From Hungatella sp. (GTDB lineage Bacteria; Bacillota; Clostridia; Lachnospirales; Lachnospiraceae), in contig WASS01000002.1 of assembly GCA_009712635.1 (NCBI GenBank), positions 124,001 through 188,000 of the forward strand: a DNA stretch of 64,000 nucleotides, in the 5' to 3' direction. The translations under genes were made by a program, and so were the position numbers. Numbering within the stretch: position 1 is the first letter of the stretch; every line of letters starts with the position of its first letter. Under the pieces are notes generated by a model. It saw only the letters and a list, made by a program, of their open reading frames with translations. It ran no database searches and was not told the origin of the DNA. Below, piece after piece: positions 60,326-64,000 of this stretch.

Positions 60326-62290
60326 ATGTATACACACAACAATCCATTAAATTTCACACAAAGGGAAATCGTCGCCGGGATCCAGGTATGGAACCGGGCG
60401 GCTGTTTCCCTTTTGGATATTCGACATAACTTGATTTCCCCCAAGGAAGCCATCTGCAATTACCGTCTTCCCGCCAGTGCGTTTCTGTTTACGAGCGGGA
60501 GAGGGGAGATAGCCCTGGACGATACCGTGTATCACGCAGATCGGTTTGACCTGTTTCACGGCGGCAAGGGGACACAATTGTCCATCCGGCCCCGCCAACA
60601 CTGGTTCGAGTACTATATGGTGCTGTACAAAACCGAAGAGCCGCCCGTTCACAAGCGGGAGTTTGCAAAGCTATTGGAGCAATGCAATCCGTTCCGGCAG
60701 CAGTACGGATTTAAACCCCAAAACCCACTGTTTTTTGCCGATCAGCTCAAAAAGATGTTTGAATGCTGGAAGGATCCCACAGCCCTAAATCTGTTCTATG
60801 GAAAAGCGGGCTTTTATCCGTTTGTCTATGCGGTGTATGAAGAGCTGGAGCGAGGCAATGTTCGTATTCTTGAGCCGGATGTTGTTTCTATGGCGGTACG
60901 GTATCTGGAGGCCAATTTTCAAAAAGATGTTGCCATTCAGGAACTGTGTGCTATGCTGGGCGTTAGTTACAGCCATTTTCACCGTCTGTTTAAGCGAAAA
61001 ACAGAAAAGACGCCGCAGGAATACTTAATTCATAGAAGGCTAAGGGCTGCTCGGGCATATCTTCAAAACAGCAGTGCGTCCGTACGGGAAATCGCCGAGC
61101 GGTGCGGTTTTATTGACGAATCCAGCTTCTATCGCCTGTTTACGAAAAATGAGGGGCAATCACCTGGCTTATATAGAGAGGTATCACAGTCGCTTATGAG
61201 AGATTCCACAATAGAAAAGGTAATTTCTTTTCCTTCTAATGAGGAAAGCCAGGTTAGCGTTGGCGAACTCAAAGGAAAAGGAGTAACTTTTATGACGAAT
61301 CAAATGCGAAGCAAAGCGGTGATCGCGGCTGCTCTGTCCCTACTGTTGATGATGAGCGCTTGCGGCACCACGACTGCAGGCAGCAGCGGTGCGGATACCA
61401 CGCCGACAATGGCGGCGACTACACAGACGGCAGAAACGGAGACGACAGTATCCGCAGAAGAAGGAACAAGGACGATTAGCACCGCGATGGGTGATGTGGA
61501 GATTCCGCAAAATCCAAAACGCATTCTGGCAACGCTGATGGAAGGGGATTTAATTGCGTTTGGCGTAGAACCGGCGGCCATTATGGATGTCGGAATTGAA
61601 TATGAGAAAACTCCATTTCATGAATCGTTGGCAGGGCTTACGAGTATCGATGCCGAAGACATTGAAGCGGTTATGGCGGCCGAGCCTGATGTTATTATTA
61701 CATACAGCCCGGAATTATATGAAAAGTTCTCAAAAATCGCGCCCACGCTGCTGGTCGACGCCAGCGGAATGGATATTTACGAACGCACACGGATGATCGG
61801 TGAATTGCTCAATCAGCAGGACAAGGCGGAAGAACTGATCGCAGCGTTAGATAAGCGGATATCCGAACTGCGCCAAAAGCTGGAAGAAGCAGGCCTGGCG
61901 GATAAAACCGTTACGATTATGGAAGGCGCAGGCAGCGGCGAAGTATGGATTACCACAAGCGGCCGAGGATCCATTCCGCTTTATAACCTGTTGGGCTTTC
62001 AAATGTCCCCAAAAGTAGAGGAGGAGTTGTCAGCTGAAGGAAAATGGCTGGATCAATGGCTGAAGGTGTCACTGGAGGTTTTGCCTGCATATGTGGGGGA
62101 TTATGTGTTTTTCTCGGATCAGGTTTCCCTGGACGAGGTCGGCTTGACCCACAACCCTGTTTGGGAAAGTATTGCCGCCGTAAAGCAGGGGCACGTTTAT
62201 ATGTCAAGCTTCCCCTATTTCTTTCCCCAGGATATTTATTCCGTTATGAAGCAAATGGATTTCATTGAATCAGTATTGCTGGAAGACTAA
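60326..62290 (+). CDS. AraC-type regulator fused to a Fe-siderophore-type binding lipoprotein
   Basis: A 654-codon frame with two complete modules. Residues 1-300 are an AraC regulator: cupin-like sensor, then helix-turn-helix pairs (IQELCAMLGVSYSHFHRLFKRKTE; VREIAERCGFIDESSFYRLF). From residue 323 a full lipoprotein follows: signal MTNQMRSKAVIAAALSLLLM with lipobox MSAC, then a FecB/FepB-like domain (GDVEIPQNPKRILATLMEGD; AAEPDVIITYSPELYEKFSKIAPT). ATG 61292 has AAAAGGAG 8 nt upstream, so the lipoprotein may also be made alone. Either a true transmembrane regulator or two genes joined by a lost stop. Codon use is more GC-rich than neighbours, suggesting acquisition. Confidence 0.8.
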   Translation: MYTHNNPLNFTQREIVAGIQVWNRAAVSLLDIRHNLISPKEAICNYRLPASAFLFTSGRGEIALDDTVYHADRFDLFHGGKGTQLSIRPRQHWFEYYMVLYKTEEPPVHKREFAKLLEQCNPFRQQYGFKPQNPLFFADQLKKMFECWKDPTALNLFYGKAGFYPFVYAVYEELERGNVRILEPDVVSMAVRYLEANFQKDVAIQELCAMLGVSYSHFHRLFKRKTEKTPQEYLIHRRLRAARAYLQNSSASVREIAERCGFIDESSFYRLFTKNEGQSPGLYREVSQSLMRDSTIEKVISFPSNEESQVSVGELKGKGVTFMTNQMRSKAVIAAALSLLLMMSACGTTTAGSSGADTTPTMAATTQTAETETTVSAEEGTRTISTAMGDVEIPQNPKRILATLMEGDLIAFGVEPAAIMDVGIEYEKTPFHESLAGLTSIDAEDIEAVMAAEPDVIITYSPELYEKFSKIAPTLLVDASGMDIYERTRMIGELLNQQDKAEELIAALDKRISELRQKLEEAGLADKTVTIMEGAGSGEVWITTSGRGSIPLYNLLGFQMSPKVEEELSAEGKWLDQWLKVSLEVLPAYVGDYVFFSDQVSLDEVGLTHNPVWESIAAVKQGHVYMSSFPYFFPQDIYSVMKQMDFIESVLLED

Positions 62291-62379
62291 AGTATTACTA
62301 TGAGCAGAAAAAACTGGATGCCAAATATCTGACGATTGATGCACCTGCGCGCATTGCCGTGCCTGAAGGAGTTGGACAG

Positions 62380-62512
62380 ATGTACACCAGTAAAAATCCT
62401 GTTGACCGTACAAAAAGGGAAATCGCTGCCGCGCTCCAGATATGGAGCCGGGTGGTGATTTCCCTTTTGGCATTCGCCATAATTTAATTGCTCCCAAAGT
62501 ATCCTTATGAAT
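62380..62512 (+). pseudogene. Frameshifted 5' remnant of a second AraC gene copy
   Basis: The DNA resembles the start of the upstream AraC gene: MYTSKNP...TKREIAAALQIWSRVVISLL corresponds to MYTHNNP...TQREIVAGIQVWNRAAVSLL. A one-base loss then shifts the frame, after which IRHNLIAPK matches IRHNLISPK, and the copy ends at a stop. It has a ribosome-site-like GAAGGAG. It points to an old tandem duplication of the AraC-lipoprotein unit that decayed. The 90 bp before it (62291-62379) hold another short open stretch not recognised. Confidence 0.65.
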
Positions 62513-62614
62513 ATGCACCTAATGCCGCAGGTTTATTTTAATCAGTAAGCGGTAGAAAAAGACTGAAAAGGGACTTTACTTTTAAAAGAAAATAAAGAAA
62601 GAGGAAGAATTTTC

Positions 62615-62643
62615 TTGACGGTGGTGATAAGGATTGATAAAGT
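62615..62643 (+). promoter_or_regulatory. glpP promoter
   Basis: TTGACG and TAAAGT with 17-bp spacing, 42 bp before the start codon. The rest of 62513-62684 holds nothing recognised. Confidence 0.5.
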
Positions 62644-62684
62644 AGAACAAGATCCATAGTTATTTTGGGTGCGGAGGGATAATA

Positions 62685-63245
62685 ATGAAAGCAATAGAAC
62701 TGCTGGAGACGTCTCCGGTGATTGCGGCAGTAAAGGATGAAGGCGGGCTGAAACGGTGTTTTGAATCAGAGTGCCAGGTCGTTTTTGTTCTGTACGGAAG
62801 TATTTTAAACATCGGAACTATAGTACGGCAGATAAAAGAACATGGGAAGTACGCTATGGTACATGCAGATCTGACTCATGGTCTCAATTCAAAAGAGATC
62901 GTGGTGGATTTCATCAAGGAAAATACGTTAGCTGATGGTATCATCAGCACGAAGCCGCTTCTTGTAAAGCGCGCAGTGGAACTTGGATTGTTCGGGATTC
63001 AGAGAACGTTTATTATCGATTCCCTTGCCATGAGTACGACAAAAAAGCAGATTGATACCTTCCATCCGGATATGGTTGAGATCATGCCGGGAGTAATGCC
63101 CAAAGCACTGGAAGAGATACGCAGATACACCAATATTCCCATCATTGCCGGTGGACTCATATCGGACAAAAAGGATATTATGGCTGCTTTTAACGCAGGA
63201 GCAGATGCGATCTCTACTACCAGGGAAGAGTTATGGTTCATGTAA
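62685..63245 (+). CDS. glpP: Glycerol uptake operon antiterminator GlpP
   Basis: A 186-residue TIM-barrel-like RNA-binding regulator. Family marks are SPVIAAVKDEGGLKRCF, VVFVLYGSILNIG, VHADLTHGLNSKE, DGIISTKPLLVKRA and PGVMPKALEEI with the closing GADAISTTREELW. In Bacillus, GlpP with glycerol-3-phosphate binds leader RNA of glp genes and prevents termination. Two such leaders lie upstream in this window (glpK and glpA-like). It is preceded by GGAGGG and followed after 12 nt by the FAH-family gene. Confidence 0.92.
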   Translation: MKAIELLETSPVIAAVKDEGGLKRCFESECQVVFVLYGSILNIGTIVRQIKEHGKYAMVHADLTHGLNSKEIVVDFIKENTLADGIISTKPLLVKRAVELGLFGIQRTFIIDSLAMSTTKKQIDTFHPDMVEIMPGVMPKALEEIRRYTNIPIIAGGLISDKKDIMAAFNAGADAISTTREELWFM

Positions 63246-63257
63246 AAGGAGGATTTT

Positions 63258-64000
63258 ATGAAATTAGTTACTTACGAGGTTGACCGTAGAAGAGATATCG
63301 GAGTCGTGAGCAGGGATGAGATGTGGGTTTTCCCCCTTAAGGCATTCGGTATGGAATACAGAGAGATGCTGGAAGTTGTAAAGGGACTGAGCCAGTCAGA
63401 ACGGGACTTGCTTGAACATGCATCTGGGCTGGATCCTGACAGCAGCAACATCGTTGGAGCAGCTATGATGAAAGAAGTTACCCTCCTGGCCCCGATTCTG
63501 ACACCAGATCAGGATATTATCTGTCTGGGTCTTAATTACATGGAACATGCCGAGGAGTCAGCGCGCTATAAAAAAGAAGCGTTTGACGGGGAAAGAAACG
63601 ATGCAGTCTATTTCTCAAAGAGAGTGAATGAGGCAGTTGGTCCCTATGGTGATATATTAAGTCATAGCGATATAGTGGACAGCCTGGATTATGAAGCTGA
63701 ATTAGCTGTTATCATTGGAAAAGATGCAAAAGATGTGCCTCCGGAAAAGGCAGAAGATTATATATTTGGTTATACCATCATCAATGATGTGAGCGCACGT
63801 AATGTGCAGACAGCCCACAAGCAATGGTATTTTGGAAAAAGCCTGGATGGATTTACTCCAATGGGCCCCTGTATTCTTACAGCCAATTCCATTTCCTACC
63901 CGCCTGAGCTTTCCATTCAGTCAAAGGTAAACGGAGAACTGAGACAGGACAGTAATACAGGTCTGATGATATTCAAAATTGATCACATTATCAGTGAATT
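63258..64000 (+). CDS. Fumarylacetoacetate hydrolase family protein (3' end outside window)
   Basis: About 247 codons are present. After a variable N-terminal part the FAH fold appears from DQDIICLGLNYMEHAEES: metal ligands in DYEAELAVIIGK (E-x-E) and the later Asp in IINDVSARNVQ, with FGKSLDGFTPMGPCI characteristic. Members hydrolyse, decarboxylate or isomerise 2-oxo acids with Mg2+. It has AAAGGAGG upstream and follows glpP by 12 nt, probably cotranscribed. The frame is still open at the window end. Confidence 0.9.
   Translation, partial: MKLVTYEVDRRRDIGVVSRDEMWVFPLKAFGMEYREMLEVVKGLSQSERDLLEHASGLDPDSSNIVGAAMMKEVTLLAPILTPDQDIICLGLNYMEHAEESARYKKEAFDGERNDAVYFSKRVNEAVGPYGDILSHSDIVDSLDYEAELAVIIGKDAKDVPPEKAEDYIFGYTIINDVSARNVQTAHKQWYFGKSLDGFTPMGPCILTANSISYPPELSIQSKVNGELRQDSNTGLMIFKIDHIISE

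Noticed and set aside
1-64000. CRISPR arrays, tRNA or rRNA genes, insertion sequences
   Set aside because: No direct-repeat array, cloverleaf, rRNA-like stretch or transposase gene was seen on reading; a covariance-model scan was not possible here.

Overview
The window reads as chromosomal DNA of a motile, anaerobic, low-GC Gram-positive bacterium of the Lachnospiraceae type (Lacrimispora / Clostridium cluster XIVa-like). This is an inference from strong AGGAGG ribosome sites, sigma-A style promoters, a csrA-flagellin pair, a Rrf2-CooS-CooF carbon monoxide dehydrogenase operon, energy-coupling-factor cobalt uptake under a B12 riboswitch, VTC/DUF4956/DUF4353 genes, a GlpP-controlled glycerol locus and AraC-governed glycan use. 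No rRNA, tRNA, CRISPR array or insertion sequence was seen.

Layout. 1-3.7 kb: the end of a tyrosine recombinase gene, then an apparent invertible DNA switch (two inverted sites sharing an 18-bp core, about 175 bp apart) directly upstream of csrA and a very long flagellin gene; the flagellin leader carries a hairpin with GGA in its loop and a second GGA in the Shine-Dalgarno, a CsrA target layout. 3.3-5.1 kb: zinc-ribbon protein, nitroreductase, low-complexity lipoprotein. 5.2-10.1 kb: operon of an MBL-fold hydrolase, two-part ThrE-type exporter, dihydroorotase and an unknown tail-anchored protein. 10.2-12.5 kb: polar amino acid ABC transporter. 12.6-17.4 kb: HicAB toxin-antitoxin, a lipoprotein, an ABC-F ATPase with a short leader ORF, and a secreted GH18 chitinase. 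17.5-20.6 kb: cobalt transporter split as cbiQO, then a cobalamin riboswitch, then cbiMN.

20.6-25.7 kb: a divergent Crp/Fnr-type regulator and an operon of two U32-peptidase-like proteins, a HAD phosphatase and an IMP-dehydrogenase-family enzyme; a Crp/Fnr palindrome is centred about 41.5 bp upstream of the predicted start site. 25.8-30.3 kb: exonuclease III, Uup-like ABC-F protein and a GH13 protein whose catalytic residues are all replaced. 30.3-34.4 kb (minus strand): 2-hydroxyacid dehydrogenase, PadR regulator, glycosyltransferase with two perfect palindromic operators in its promoter, and an AAA/DUF4143 ATPase. 34.6-38.7 kb (minus): Rrf2, CooS, CooF and an FAD/NAD oxidoreductase. 38.9-45.4 kb: VTC-DUF4956-DUF4353 operon, luxS and a calcium-type P-ATPase.

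45.4-55.3 kb: acidic-glycan utilisation locus (AraC regulator, DUF2264, GH88, sugar ABC transporter, sugar isomerase, GH2 beta-glucuronidase). 55.3-63.2 kb: glycerol locus with glpK, a GlpA/GlpO-like dehydrogenase, a second FAD oxidoreductase, DUF1667 and glpP. The glpK and glpA-like leaders share a 12-nt box before a terminator, fitting GlpP antitermination. An AraC-lipoprotein fusion gene and a frameshifted remnant of a second copy sit inside this locus. The window ends inside a fumarylacetoacetate-hydrolase family gene.

Best candidates for new biology: the invertible switch upstream of csrA-flagellin, the Crp/Fnr-linked U32 operon, the AraC-lipoprotein fusion with its own internal start, and the catalytically dead GH13 protein.
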